A DNA stretch of 64,000 bases from Thermotoga caldifontis AZM44c09 (GCF_000828655.1 NZ_AP014509.1:1116001-1180000); one strand, 5' to 3'; counted from the stretch's first letter, positions 15,909 through 25,210 are shown. Notes: generated from the letters alone by a model not told the origin. Numbers and translations are program-made.

Positions 15909-16823
15909 GTGGACAAGAAAACGATCGGCTACATAGTTTTAGTTGTTGTGCTTCTCCTCGTTGCGTTGTTGAGACCGTACGCTTTTTTCTACGGCTTGCA
16001 GAGGGGCAGTCTCTACGGTTTGGTCGCTTTACCCCTGGCGCTCATACTCGGCATCGTTGGGCTCTTGAACTTAGCCCATGGTGAATTTTTGACGCTGTCA
16101 CTTTACCTCACTTACGTTCTTTTCGACAAGTTTGGAGTGGACCCAGCTGCTTCTTCTCTGTTAACGTTTCCCATCCTCTTTGCTTTCGGGCTGCTCGTGT
16201 ACAAACTTGTCATAGAGAGGTCTTTGAAATTCCACCATCTCAACCTTCTGCTCTTAACGTTCGGCGTCTCCATAGTCATGGTCGAATCGTTCAACATCCT
16301 GTGGACCTCCAGACCCAGGAACATATACACACCTTACGCGACGACATCGATCAGAGTTTTTGGCATCCACGTGGGCGCGTACGAGTTCGTATACACACTC
16401 TTGGCGTTCCTCGTGCTGGTAGGATTGCTCGTTTTCTTGAAGAAGACACGGTTGGGTCAGGCAGCTTACGCTGTTGGACAGAACCCGAAAGGTGCAGCCC
16501 TGGTGGGTATCAACGTTAAACTGGTGTACGCGTTCGTGTTCGGTCTTTCGGCGGCACTGGTGGCACTCGCAGGATCATTCCTGTCTGTGAGGAGTTCCAT
16601 CTTCCCGCACGTCGGGGGACCATTCACGATGAAATCTTTCAGCTTGACGGCGATGGCGGGCCTGGGGAATCTCTTCGGTATAGTGCTTGCCGGTATTGTG
16701 CTCGCGATCGCTGAGGAAGTCGTGAAATCCATACCGGGTTACGCGGGCTGGGCAGACCTGGTGTTCTTCGCTGTGCTAATAATCGCGATCGTCGTAAGGG
16801 CTTTTGGGAGGAGAGAAGGATGA
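15909..16823 (+). CDS. LIV-type ABC permease LivH, system 1
   Basis: 304-residue inner-membrane permease with about eight membrane segments. Characteristic LivH stretches are visible: YGLVALPLALILGIVGLLNL, AHGEFLTL, and GQNPKGAALVGINVKLVYAF in the cytoplasmic coupling loop. I take GTG at 15909 as the start because AGAGGTGG precedes it at good distance; an in-frame ATG at 15870 would put the start inside the intercistronic hairpin. It ends in an ATGA overlap with the LivM gene. It pairs with LivM, LivG and LivF encoded immediately downstream. Confidence 0.92.
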   Translation: MDKKTIGYIVLVVVLLLVALLRPYAFFYGLQRGSLYGLVALPLALILGIVGLLNLAHGEFLTLSLYLTYVLFDKFGVDPAASSLLTFPILFAFGLLVYKLVIERSLKFHHLNLLLLTFGVSIVMVESFNILWTSRPRNIYTPYATTSIRVFGIHVGAYEFVYTLLAFLVLVGLLVFLKKTRLGQAAYAVGQNPKGAALVGINVKLVYAFVFGLSAALVALAGSFLSVRSSIFPHVGGPFTMKSFSLTAMAGLGNLFGIVLAGIVLAIAEEVVKSIPGYAGWADLVFFAVLIIAIVVRAFGRREG

Positions 16824-17737
16824 GAATGAGATACATCTTTATACCGGCGATATGCGTGCTGTGCTTTGTGCTGCCCTTTTTCATCGACGCCTATCTCGTG
16901 CACGTGCTCACCTCGATCATGATCTTCCTATCCTTGGCGTTGAGCTGGGACATGATGCTGCGCACGGGCCAGCTTTCTTTTGGAATAGCCGGTTTCTTTG
17001 GCCTTGGTGCCTACGCTTCGATCATAGCTGTTGACGATTTTTCCGTTCATCCGATGCTGAGCATCCTTGTTGCCGCAGTCTTTGCAGCCCTCGTGGCCTT
17101 CGCCCTCGGATGGATAGTACTGAGGCTCAGGGAGATCTACTTCGCCATAACGACACTCGCGCTTTCGAGCGTTTTCATGATCTTTGCGAGGAACCTGAGC
17201 GATCTCACCGGTGGTTCTGCGGGAAAGGTACTATACGAATCGATTTTTGGTGGAGATCCCATCAGAACTTACTGGCTCGTCCTTTCGGTGACACTCGCAG
17301 TGATCCTGCTATCGGAAATTTTTCAGAGAAGCAGGATTCGCTTCGCGATCAACTCCATAAGGGACGATGAAATCTCGGCGAAGTGTTCTGGTGTGAACAT
17401 TTTCAAATATCTCCTGTTCGCCTTCGTGCTCACATCGGCCATTCAGGGTGCGGTTGGTGCACTTTACGCTCAACAGTACGCGTTCGTGGAACCAGAAAGC
17501 ACTTTCTCCGCGAACTTTCTGTTGCTCCCGATGTCGATGGCGCTGGTTGGTGGTATCTATTCGACCATCGGCCCAATCATAGGTGCCCTCGCCCTCGGGC
17601 TGGCCTCAGAATACCTCAAGTTGCTCATGCCCTACGGGCATTTGATCATCTACGGTTTGATCCTCATCGTGACGATACTGTTTTTACCGAGAGGCGTCTA
17701 CGGAACCATCACCGACAGAATGGTGAAGAAAAGGTAG
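16820..17737 (+). CDS. LIV-type ABC permease LivM, system 1
   Basis: 305-residue membrane permease. It contains the LivM signature ALSWDMMLRTGQLSFGIAGFFGLGAYAS, and the coupling loop with INSIRDDEISAKCSGVNIFKYLLFAF. Unlike the second LivM in this cluster it ends at the normal point after PRGVYGTI. The start ATG overlaps the LivH stop, with GGGAGGAG upstream. It forms the translocation pore with LivH. Confidence 0.93.
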   Translation: MRMRYIFIPAICVLCFVLPFFIDAYLVHVLTSIMIFLSLALSWDMMLRTGQLSFGIAGFFGLGAYASIIAVDDFSVHPMLSILVAAVFAALVAFALGWIVLRLREIYFAITTLALSSVFMIFARNLSDLTGGSAGKVLYESIFGGDPIRTYWLVLSVTLAVILLSEIFQRSRIRFAINSIRDDEISAKCSGVNIFKYLLFAFVLTSAIQGAVGALYAQQYAFVEPESTFSANFLLLPMSMALVGGIYSTIGPIIGALALGLASEYLKLLMPYGHLIIYGLILIVTILFLPRGVYGTITDRMVKKR

Positions 17738-17750
17738 GAGGTCCGATGCC

Positions 17751-18464
17751 GTGCTTTTGAGAACGCAGCGATTGACAAAGAGTTTCGGAGGTTTAGTGGC
17801 TGTCAAGCAGGTAGATCTTCAGATCGAATCGGGTGAGATACTGGGCATCATAGGCCCAAACGGGGCAGGCAAAACCACGCTGACAAATCTCATATCGGGT
17901 GTCTTCTATCCGAACGAGGGGCGTATCTATTTCGAAGAGAAGGACATCACCTTCATACCAGCCCACCTGCGGGCACGCATGGGCATAGCGAGAACCTTTC
18001 AGCTCGTGCGGCCGTTGAGGGATTTCACCGCTTTCGAAAACGTTATGGTTTCCTGCTTGTTTGCGAAAGGCGATTCTTTGCGGCAGGCGCGTGAGTCAGC
18101 GAGGAAGATATGTGACATGGTGGGTCTTGAAAATCCCGATAGACGTCTGGACAGGCTCACTGTGTTCGAGCTGAAAAAACTTGAAATTGCGAGGGCGCTC
18201 GGTTGTCAACCCAAGTTATTGATTCTCGACGAGGTCATGGCTGGCCTAAACTTCGAAGAGATGCAGAGTGTGGTAGCTCTGGTGAAATCTCTGAGGGAGA
18301 GACAGATAACGATCTGTGTGATCGAACACGTGATGAGCGTGATAAGTCAGCTCACGGATCGGGTGGTGGTCCTCGACAGAGGCGAGGTCATCGCTGAGGG
18401 TCCCTACGAGAAAGTGGCTCACGATCCAAAAGTCATCAGCGCCTATCTCGGGGAGGAAGCGTGA
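17751..18464 (+). CDS. LIV-type ABC ATPase LivG, system 1
   Basis: 237-residue nucleotide-binding subunit. Walker A GPNGAGKTT is at about residue 36, and LivG-typical GIARTFQLVRPL follows. The expected ABC signature region is unusual: the position before Walker B reads LTVFELKKLEIARALG rather than a clear LSGGQ. Walker B is LLILDEVMAGL. The start is GTG at 17751 after AGGAGG. The degenerate signature is not unusual for LivG proteins, which often have LSYGxQR, but this one is further from consensus. Confidence 0.92.
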   Translation: MLLRTQRLTKSFGGLVAVKQVDLQIESGEILGIIGPNGAGKTTLTNLISGVFYPNEGRIYFEEKDITFIPAHLRARMGIARTFQLVRPLRDFTAFENVMVSCLFAKGDSLRQARESARKICDMVGLENPDRRLDRLTVFELKKLEIARALGCQPKLLILDEVMAGLNFEEMQSVVALVKSLRERQITICVIEHVMSVISQLTDRVVVLDRGEVIAEGPYEKVAHDPKVISAYLGEEA

Positions 18465-19171
18465 TGTTGAAGATAGAAGGTCTGAACGCCGCTTACGGGA
18501 GGATACGGGTTCTCTGGGACGTTTTTCTCGAGGTGAACGAAAAGGAGGCTGTTGGACTGTTCGGTCCCAACGGGGCCGGTAAAACTACCCTCGTGAACTG
18601 TGTTGTTGGACTTCTGAGGCCGATGTCCGGGAGGATCATCTTTCAGGGAAGGGATATAACTGGCATGGAAACGCACGAAATCGTCAAACTTGGAATCTCT
18701 CTGGTACCGCAGGAGCGTGAACTTTTTCCCGGAATGACGGTTGAGGAAAATCTGAGGGCTGGGGCGAACTACATTCCGCATGCGCGTGCGAGGATGAACG
18801 AAGCCTTCGATCTGGTGTTCACACTGTTTCCGATCTTGAAGGAGAGGTCCAGACAGAAAGTTGGCACGATGAGTGGTGGACAACAGAGAATGGTTGCCGT
18901 TGCGAGGGCTTTGATGTCATTTCCAAAGCTGTTGATACTCGACGAACCTTCCGTTGGTCTACAGCCTTCCATCGTGTCGGAACTGTTTTCGAAATTGCGT
19001 GAGATAAAAGATTATGGGGTTTCGATCCTTCTCATAGAACAGAACGTCAAACAGGGTTTAAAGGTTGTTGAGAGAGGCTACGTTCTTGAAAACGGTAGAA
19101 TAGTGTTGCAGGACTCTTCTGTCAATTTGATGAATCACGGTCATGTTAAGAAAGCCTATCTCGGTCTGTAG
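18464..19171 (+). CDS. LIV-type ABC ATPase LivF, system 1
   Basis: 235-residue second ATPase. Walker A GPNGAGKTT, signature MSGGQQRM, Walker B LLILDEPSVGL and the LivF hallmark ISLVPQERELFPGMTVEENL are all present. ATG at 18464 sits six bases after GGAGGA and overlaps the LivG stop; GTG at 18461 is an alternative. It completes an intact binding protein-LivH-LivM-LivG-LivF importer. Confidence 0.94.
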   Translation: MLKIEGLNAAYGRIRVLWDVFLEVNEKEAVGLFGPNGAGKTTLVNCVVGLLRPMSGRIIFQGRDITGMETHEIVKLGISLVPQERELFPGMTVEENLRAGANYIPHARARMNEAFDLVFTLFPILKERSRQKVGTMSGGQQRMVAVARALMSFPKLLILDEPSVGLQPSIVSELFSKLREIKDYGVSILLIEQNVKQGLKVVERGYVLENGRIVLQDSSVNLMNHGHVKKAYLGL

Positions 19172-19186
19172 AAAGGAGTGGTATGA

Positions 19187-19933
19187 ATGAGGCTGGAAGG
19201 GAAAGTGTGCATCATCACGGGTGCGGCGAGCGGGATTGGCAGAGCGGCAAGCTTGCTGTTCGCCAAAGAGGGAGCAACTGTCTGCGCGTGTGACGTGTCC
19301 GAACAGGCGTTGAACAAACTCGTCGAGGATGCGAAAGGTCTTCCCGGTTCCATCGATCCCTACGTGCTCGACGTGACGAACAGGGAGCAGGTCTTCAAAA
19401 CCGTGGAGCAGATCGCGACGAAGTACGGGAAGATCGATGTTCTCGTGAACAACGCGGGAATAACCAGAGACGCTCTGCTCGTCAAGATGACCGAAGAAGA
19501 ATGGGACGCGGTGATCAACGTCAATCTGAAAGGCGTTTTCAACATGACACAGGCGGTCGCACCGTACATGATCAAGGCTCAGAAAGGTTCGATCATCAAC
19601 ACTTCTTCCGTCGTGGGCATCTATGGAAACATCGGTCAGACCAACTACGCTGCTACAAAGGGTGGAGTCATAGCCATGACGAAGACATGGGCGAAGGAGC
19701 TCGCGCGCAAAGGCGCGCAGATAAGGGTGAACGCGGTCGCACCTGGATTCATAAGAACGCCCATGACAGAGAAGGTTCCCGAAAAGGTCATCGAAGCCGT
19801 GCTGAGCAGAACTCCGCTGGGGCGCATGGGTGAACCCGAAGAAGTGGCGTACGTCTATCTGTTCCTGGCGAGCGATGAATCGTCCTTCGTCACGGGTCAG
19901 GTGATAGGTGTCGACGGGGGTCTAACGTTCTGA
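19187..19933 (+). CDS. Short-chain dehydrogenase/reductase (FabG-like)
   Basis: 248-residue classical SDR. NAD(P) motif TGAASGIGRA (about residues 10-19), NNAG at about 88, catalytic Ser in INTSSVVGI and YAATK with the catalytic Tyr and Lys, and a C-terminal TGQVIGVDGG, all as in 3-oxoacyl-ACP reductases. It interconverts a 3-oxo and a 3-hydroxyacyl group or another ketone/alcohol pair. Its position between two LIV importers and near KAS III-like and CoA-transferase genes suggests a catabolic role on the imported compound rather than fatty acid synthesis. Confidence 0.9.
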   Translation: MRLEGKVCIITGAASGIGRAASLLFAKEGATVCACDVSEQALNKLVEDAKGLPGSIDPYVLDVTNREQVFKTVEQIATKYGKIDVLVNNAGITRDALLVKMTEEEWDAVINVNLKGVFNMTQAVAPYMIKAQKGSIINTSSVVGIYGNIGQTNYAATKGGVIAMTKTWAKELARKGAQIRVNAVAPGFIRTPMTEKVPEKVIEAVLSRTPLGRMGEPEEVAYVYLFLASDESSFVTGQVIGVDGGLTF

Positions 19934-19958
19934 AAACTCTCTCGAGGGGGGATGTGCG

Positions 19959-21119
19959 GTGAAGAAGGCGCTCGTTGCGTTAATGTTGCTGACCGCGCTC
20001 TTTGTCTTCGCAGAAGTGGGTGTCTATCCAGACAAGATCGTCGTTGGAACGTTCCAGGCTCTCTCCGGACCGTACGCCGTGATAGGTCAGGAGATGTCCA
20101 AGGGCTTGCTCGCCTACTTCAACTGGGTCAACAAGAACGGCGGAGTTTACGGCAGGAAGATCGAACTCATCATAGCGGACGATCAGCTCAATCCGACCAA
20201 GACCGTCGTTGAGGTCAAGAGGCTCGTCGAGTCTGACAAAGTCTTCGCGATCGTTGGAGGTCTCGGCACCTACGGCTGTCTCGCCGTCATGGACTATCTG
20301 GAACAGAACAAGGTACCATTCGTCTACCAGGGTGCCGGTACGAGTTTGCTGGTGGTCCCACCGAAGAGGTACATCTTTGGAGTTCAGCCGGACTACACGC
20401 TCGAAGGGCAATTGATCGCGAAGTTCCTCGTCGAGAACCTGAAAAAGAAGAAGATCGGAGTAATCTACATGGCCAACGACGTGGGTAAAGAAGGTCTGGC
20501 CGCGGTGAAGATGAGGCTTGAAAAGTACGGTATGAAGCCCGCCTTAGAAATCGCTTACAACCCACTTGAAACCGACTACAGTGCCTTGGCGATAGACGTT
20601 CTGAACGTTTCACCCGATGCCATCGTGATATACGGTTTCATCACAGACACCGTCAGGTGGATCAAAACACTCAGAGATTATGGAATAGGCGCCGACATCG
20701 TCACAACCTACGCCAACGCCGATCCGAGTTTCATAAACCTTGCCGGTAAGTACGCCGAAGGTGTGTACCTGACCGGATGGGTCCCGCTGCCGACGCCGGA
20801 CCGACCGGAGTTCGTCAGGGACTATCAGAGGGCGGTCGCGATATTCCAAGAGAGCTATCCGAACCAGATCATGTCTTCTTATGCGGTTGCTGGTTTCATA
20901 GCCGCCGAGGTGTTCGTCGCCGGCCTGGTGAAAGCGGGCCCAGACCTGACGAGGGAAAAGCTTGTTGAAACGCTCGAAACCTTCAAGAACTGGAACGGCA
21001 TCCTGGCCAAGGACATCACCTGGGGTCCAGGGCTCAGAAGGGGTAAATCGACGATGTACTTCATGAAGATCGAAAACGGTGTCTTCACACCGGTCACAGA
21101 TCTGATAGGACTCGACTGA
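19959..21119 (+). CDS. LIV-type ABC transporter substrate-binding protein 2
   Basis: 386-residue exported binding protein. The signal peptide is MKKALVALMLLTALFVFA, then VYPDKIVVGTFQALSGPYAVIG and FNWVNKNGGVYGRKIEL, as in Peripla_BP_6 proteins. It is clearly distinct in sequence from binding protein 1, so the two importers probably take different ligands or different size classes of one. The GTG start follows GAGGGGGG. A GC-rich hairpin overlaps the stop. Confidence 0.92.
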   Translation: MKKALVALMLLTALFVFAEVGVYPDKIVVGTFQALSGPYAVIGQEMSKGLLAYFNWVNKNGGVYGRKIELIIADDQLNPTKTVVEVKRLVESDKVFAIVGGLGTYGCLAVMDYLEQNKVPFVYQGAGTSLLVVPPKRYIFGVQPDYTLEGQLIAKFLVENLKKKKIGVIYMANDVGKEGLAAVKMRLEKYGMKPALEIAYNPLETDYSALAIDVLNVSPDAIVIYGFITDTVRWIKTLRDYGIGADIVTTYANADPSFINLAGKYAEGVYLTGWVPLPTPDRPEFVRDYQRAVAIFQESYPNQIMSSYAVAGFIAAEVFVAGLVKAGPDLTREKLVETLETFKNWNGILAKDITWGPGLRRGKSTMYFMKIENGVFTPVTDLIGLD

Positions 21120-21139
21120 GGAGGGGTTTGCCCCTCCTC
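21118..21139 (+). other. Intercistronic hairpin after binding protein 2
   Basis: Perfect 9-bp stem GAGGAGGGG / CCCCTCCTC with loop TTTG, beginning in the stop codon. No long T-run follows. It occupies the same position as the hairpin after binding protein 1, suggesting the same expression-balancing role. Confidence 0.6.
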
Positions 21140-21160
21140 TTCGTTCTGGGGGAGTAGAAC

Positions 21161-21931
21161 TTGGCGCTGTTGAAGATAGAATCGCTCACGGTTCGCTTCG
21201 GTGGCCTCGTGGCAGTGGACAGCTTTTCAATGATCGTTCAAAAAGGAACGATTCATTCCCTCATCGGACCCAACGGGGCTGGAAAGACGACAGTTTTCAA
21301 CGCGATAACTCGCGCCGTGAAGGTTCATTCTGGAAGTATTGAACTCGACGGTGTCGAGCTGACGCGTGTTCCACCGCATCGGATCGTTTCAATGGGTGTT
21401 GCGAGGACCTTCCAGAACGTCGCCGTGTTCAAGTACCTCACCGTGCTGGACAACCTTTACCTTGGATACCACCACAGGATCGAGGGAGGATTGCTGAACG
21501 ATCTGGTCTTTACGAAACGCAGGCTCGTTCAAAGTTACGAGATGTACAGAGAAGCTTTAGAAATTGCGGATTTTCTCAATCTGAAGAGTCGATTGCTGAG
21601 CTATGCGGGTACCATACCTTACTTCCATCAAAAACTGGTAGAGATAGGCCGCGCTTTGATGGCGAAACCCAAACTGTTGCTTCTGGACGAACCTGCCGCC
21701 GGACTCAACGAAGTGGAGACGGATCAGCTCGTGAACATCATAAGGCGCATCAGGGATGAGCTGGGGATCACCGTTCTACTCATCGAGCATGACATGCGTG
21801 TGGTGATGGATATTTCTGACATGGTGACCGTGATGGATTTCGGAAAGAAGATCTCTGAGGGTCTTCCACAAGAGGTTCAAAAAGATCCAAAGGTGATAAG
21901 CGCTTATCTGGGAGAGATCCAGAGTGCTTGA
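21161..21931 (+). CDS. LIV-type ABC ATPase LivG, system 2
   Basis: 256-residue ATPase with Walker A GPNGAGKTT (about 38), GVARTFQNVAVF, and Walker B LLLLDEPAAGLN. The signature position reads IPYFHQKLVEIGRAL, again far from LSGGQ, as in the other LivG here. The longer central insertion (KYLTVLDNLYLGYHHR) is LivG-like. TTG start at 21161. Gene order G-F-H-M in this system differs from H-M-G-F in system 1, so they are not a simple tandem duplication. Confidence 0.92.
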   Translation: MALLKIESLTVRFGGLVAVDSFSMIVQKGTIHSLIGPNGAGKTTVFNAITRAVKVHSGSIELDGVELTRVPPHRIVSMGVARTFQNVAVFKYLTVLDNLYLGYHHRIEGGLLNDLVFTKRRLVQSYEMYREALEIADFLNLKSRLLSYAGTIPYFHQKLVEIGRALMAKPKLLLLDEPAAGLNEVETDQLVNIIRRIRDELGITVLLIEHDMRVVMDISDMVTVMDFGKKISEGLPQEVQKDPKVISAYLGEIQSA

Positions 21932-22625
21932 GGTCAGGAACGTGACCGTCACGTATGGTCCTGTGGTCGCCGTGAAGAATGTTTCTCTGAGGGTGGAGAA
22001 GAACTCCATCGTGGCGATCCTCGGAGCGAACGGCTCGGGGAAAACGTCCCTGCTCCATGCGATCGTTGGATTGAACAAGATCGCTTCGGGCGAAATACTC
22101 TTCGATGGCGAACGTATCGACAGATTCGAGGCGCACGAGGTCGTCAAGCGTGGTCTGGTTCTCTGTCCCGATAACAGGATGGTCTTTCAAAAGATGACCG
22201 TGCTGGAAAACTTACTTGCCGGTGCCTATCTCAGAAAGGAAGATCTGTCTCAAGATCTTGATTTCGTCTTCAACCTGTTTCCAAGACTCAGGGAACGTTT
22301 GAAGCAGAAGGCAGGAACCCTTTCGGGAGGAGAACGGCAGATGCTCGCCATCGCCAGGGCGCTGATGGCGAAACCGAAACTATTCATGCTCGACGAACCA
22401 TCCACGGGGCTCGCACCGAATCTGGTGAGCGAGATCATGAAGGCGATAAAGCAGATAAACGAGCTCGGCATAACGATCCTTCTGGTCGAACAGAGTGCCT
22501 ACGCAGCCCTGAGGATCGCCCATTACGCTTACGTGCTCCAAACCGGCAGACTGGTCATGGAAGGACCCTCTGAACAGCTCATCAAGGACAGTTCGGTGAT
22601 TCAAAGCTATCTGGGGGGAAGATGA
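21924..22625 (+). CDS. LIV-type ABC ATPase LivF, system 2
   Basis: 233-residue ATPase. Walker A GANGSGKTS, signature LSGGERQM, Walker B LFMLDEPSTGL, and the LivF-like LVLCPDNRMVFQKMTVLENL. GTG start at 21924 overlaps the LivG end by eight bases and its stop overlaps the LivH start. It pairs with LivG of the same system. Confidence 0.93.
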   Translation: MLEVRNVTVTYGPVVAVKNVSLRVEKNSIVAILGANGSGKTSLLHAIVGLNKIASGEILFDGERIDRFEAHEVVKRGLVLCPDNRMVFQKMTVLENLLAGAYLRKEDLSQDLDFVFNLFPRLRERLKQKAGTLSGGERQMLAIARALMAKPKLFMLDEPSTGLAPNLVSEIMKAIKQINELGITILLVEQSAYAALRIAHYAYVLQTGRLVMEGPSEQLIKDSSVIQSYLGGR

Positions 22626-23504
22626 GTGCTTCTGAACAGGATCGTTCTTGGATTGTCGAGTGGAAGCTTCTATTCGCTCGCGGCGATCGGTATCGTGCTC
22701 ATCTTCAAGGTGACAGGCTTGATGAACTTCGCGTACGGGAACATGGCCATGTTCATGGCGTACGTCACGTACACGCTGGTTTCGTTGGGGCTCGGTCCCT
22801 GGCCCGCACTCGCCGTTGTGATAGCCGTCAGCATGCTCTTCGGTTACGTTGTGGAACGTTTCACCCTGAGGCCTCTGCGGAAGCTTTCGCACGGTTCCAT
22901 GCTCATAGTCACCTTCGGACTGCTCATGATCTTAGAAGGACTCGCGACGCAGATATGGGGCACGCAGTACAAATCGTTGCCAGAACTGATAACTGGCAGA
23001 CCCTTCATCTTGAGGGGTAACTTCGGCATAGTCGTGTTCAGAAGGCAGGATTTGCTTTTGTTCGCAGTCCTCGCCATCGTTTCACTGACGATTTTTCTTC
23101 TGTACAGGTTCACCAAGATAGGCATCGCGATGCGAGCCGTCTCGGAGAACGAGAAAGCGGCCCAGCTCATGGGCATCAATCCGAACAGGGTGATCAGTTA
23201 TTCATGGATGGTTGGAACTGCCATCGGAACACTGGTAGCCGTGCTCGGTGCTCCGAGAACTTACGTTGCTCCGACGATGATGATCTACTACCAGCTGCAG
23301 GGCTTCACCGCGGCCGTTCTGGGCGGTTTCGACAGTCTGTTGGGAGCCGTGTGCGGAGGGCTCGCACTGGGCGTGATAGAGAATCTGATCGGTGGTTACA
23401 TAAGCAACGAGCTGAAGACGACGCTCTCTCTGGCGATCATCGTGGTCATACTCTTGATCAGACCTCAGGGTATGTTCGGCAGTGAAGAGATCAGGAGAGT
23501 GTGA
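22626..23504 (+). CDS. LIV-type ABC permease LivH, system 2
   Basis: 292-residue permease with about eight membrane segments. LivH features: SGSFYSLAAIGIVLIFKVTG, FAYGNMAMF, the coupling loop AMRAVSENEKAAQLMGINPN, and a C-terminal KTTLSLAIIVVILLIRPQG. GTG start immediately follows the LivF stop. It partners the LivM-hydrolase fusion encoded next. Confidence 0.93.
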   Translation: MLLNRIVLGLSSGSFYSLAAIGIVLIFKVTGLMNFAYGNMAMFMAYVTYTLVSLGLGPWPALAVVIAVSMLFGYVVERFTLRPLRKLSHGSMLIVTFGLLMILEGLATQIWGTQYKSLPELITGRPFILRGNFGIVVFRRQDLLLFAVLAIVSLTIFLLYRFTKIGIAMRAVSENEKAAQLMGINPNRVISYSWMVGTAIGTLVAVLGAPRTYVAPTMMIYYQLQGFTAAVLGGFDSLLGAVCGGLALGVIENLIGGYISNELKTTLSLAIIVVILLIRPQGMFGSEEIRRV

Positions 23505-23508
23505 AACC

Positions 23509-25206
23509 ATGAAATGGTTACTGCTCGTTGTCCTTTTTGCGTTGCCGTTCTTGCCAAGGATCAGTGGCTTCGTGTTGACCTTGTTGAACCTGACGCTGAT
23601 CTATTCCATAGCGGCGATGGGTCTGAATTTGATCATGGGCTATGCCGGACAGATCTCGATAGGTCATGCGGCTTTCATGAGCGTTGGTGCCTACACTTCT
23701 GCGATCCTCGTGCAACGTTTCTCCGTACCCATTCCTTTCTCGATCCTCACCGCCGTAGTCCTCGGAGCGATCTTCGGCATGGTTTTAGGTTTCCCTGCGT
23801 TGAGATTGAAGGGCTTTTACCTGGCGATAGTGACGATGGGATTCGTCGTGGCGATCGAGCAGCTCTTCGGCGCCTGGGAGAAGTTCACCGGCGGGCACAT
23901 CGGAATGAGAAACATCAGGCTCTTCGGGAGCGACACGGTGAGTTACTATGTCAACCTCTTGATCCTTCTGGCCTGTTTCTATCTGTTCCGGCTCATCGTC
24001 ACAGGGAAAACGGGGAGGGCGCTCGCGGCGATCAGGGAAAACGAATTGGTCGCTCGCATCTTCGGTGTCAACCTGACCTATCACAAAGTCGTAGCGTTCA
24101 GTGTGGGCTCCGCGTTCGCGGCGCTCGCCGGGGCGCTCTACGCACACACGATAGGTTACATAGCCCCGAGCCTCTTTGGTCTTTCCAAATCCCTGGATCT
24201 GCTCGCGATGGTGGTGATCGGTGGCTTAGCCTTAGAGATCGGACCGTTTTTTGGTGCGGCGCTGTACACCGTACTTCCCTTCCTTTTCAGCAGGAGTGGT
24301 TTTTCGCTCTCCATAATCTTCGGTTCGATACTCATCATCACCGTTCTGTTCATGCCGCGCGGTATCGCCTATTATGCGATGAACTTCTGGTTGATGTGGG
24401 GAGAATTGCCCATCGTGTGGCTCAAGAGAAGGCTTGGCAAACCAGCTGGCAAGTTCGTTGAAACGTCGCTTGGGCGAATACACTACGTGGAAGCTGGTGA
24501 AGGAAGACCGTTGATATGCATCCACGGGAACTTCGGTTCGCTGAGATGGTTCGAACCCATTCTGGGGAAAATTCAGAATTTCAAAACCATCGCGCTGGAC
24601 CTGCCGAACTTCGGTTTCTCCGACAGGAACACCCCGAGCATCGAGGCCTACACCAAGGCTGTGGAAGCATTCATTGAAAAGCTCAATTTGAAAGATGTGG
24701 TTGTTCTCGCGCACTCTCTCGGTGGGGCAGTCGGTATGAAGCTGGCTCTCGAAAGGCCAGATCTCGTCAAAGCTTTGATCTTAGTCGATCCTTGTCCGAT
24801 CGACGGCTTACCCACACCGACTGAGAACCTTGCCTATCTGGAGTTCTACAAGAGGAACAGATCGATCCTGAGAAGGTCTCTCTACGGTCTGTTGAAGATC
24901 GTGAAAGATAGAAAGTTCGTTGAACAGCTGGTCGACGACGCTTTGAGGATGAATCCGGATGCGGTGTACGCGCACGCGGAGGAACTGGCAAAGTTCAACC
25001 TTACAGACCGTGTGGACAATTACCGTGTGAAAACGTTAGTCGTGTGGGGAGACATGGATCCGCTGCTCACGCGCGAACAGATGGAGAAAACAGCGAAGTG
25101 TTTGAACGCCGAGTTCGTTGTGTTCAACAACCTGGGGCACACTCCGTTCGTCGAAGCGCCGGTCGTCTTTCTGGAAAGAGTTGAAAGCTTTTTGAAGGGG
25201 GTGTGA
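23509..25206 (+). CDS. LivM permease fused to an alpha/beta hydrolase
   Basis: 565 residues. Residues 1-290 are a full LivM permease (MGLNLIMGYAGQISIGHAAF; coupling loop AAIRENELVARIFGVN; ending MPRGI). After a linker of about 25 residues with a further hydrophobic stretch (MNFWLMWGELPIVWL), residues 316-565 form an alpha/beta hydrolase. It has an oxyanion segment HGNF (339-342), nucleophile Ser403 in AHSLGG, probable Asp517 in WGDMDP and His544 in LGHTPF, so the triad looks intact. The reading frame is continuous. ATG at 23509 follows AGGAGAG. I know of no standard LivM with such a domain; it may hydrolyse the solute as it enters the cytoplasm. Confidence 0.88.
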   Translation: MKWLLLVVLFALPFLPRISGFVLTLLNLTLIYSIAAMGLNLIMGYAGQISIGHAAFMSVGAYTSAILVQRFSVPIPFSILTAVVLGAIFGMVLGFPALRLKGFYLAIVTMGFVVAIEQLFGAWEKFTGGHIGMRNIRLFGSDTVSYYVNLLILLACFYLFRLIVTGKTGRALAAIRENELVARIFGVNLTYHKVVAFSVGSAFAALAGALYAHTIGYIAPSLFGLSKSLDLLAMVVIGGLALEIGPFFGAALYTVLPFLFSRSGFSLSIIFGSILIITVLFMPRGIAYYAMNFWLMWGELPIVWLKRRLGKPAGKFVETSLGRIHYVEAGEGRPLICIHGNFGSLRWFEPILGKIQNFKTIALDLPNFGFSDRNTPSIEAYTKAVEAFIEKLNLKDVVVLAHSLGGAVGMKLALERPDLVKALILVDPCPIDGLPTPTENLAYLEFYKRNRSILRRSLYGLLKIVKDRKFVEQLVDDALRMNPDAVYAHAEELAKFNLTDRVDNYRVKTLVVWGDMDPLLTREQMEKTAKCLNAEFVVFNNLGHTPFVEAPVVFLERVESFLKGV

Positions 25207-25210
25207 ATCG

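Noticed and set aside
17751-22625. The two LIV importers as a tandem duplication
   Set aside because: Gene order differs (H-M-G-F against G-F-H-M) and the binding proteins and permeases are clearly divergent.
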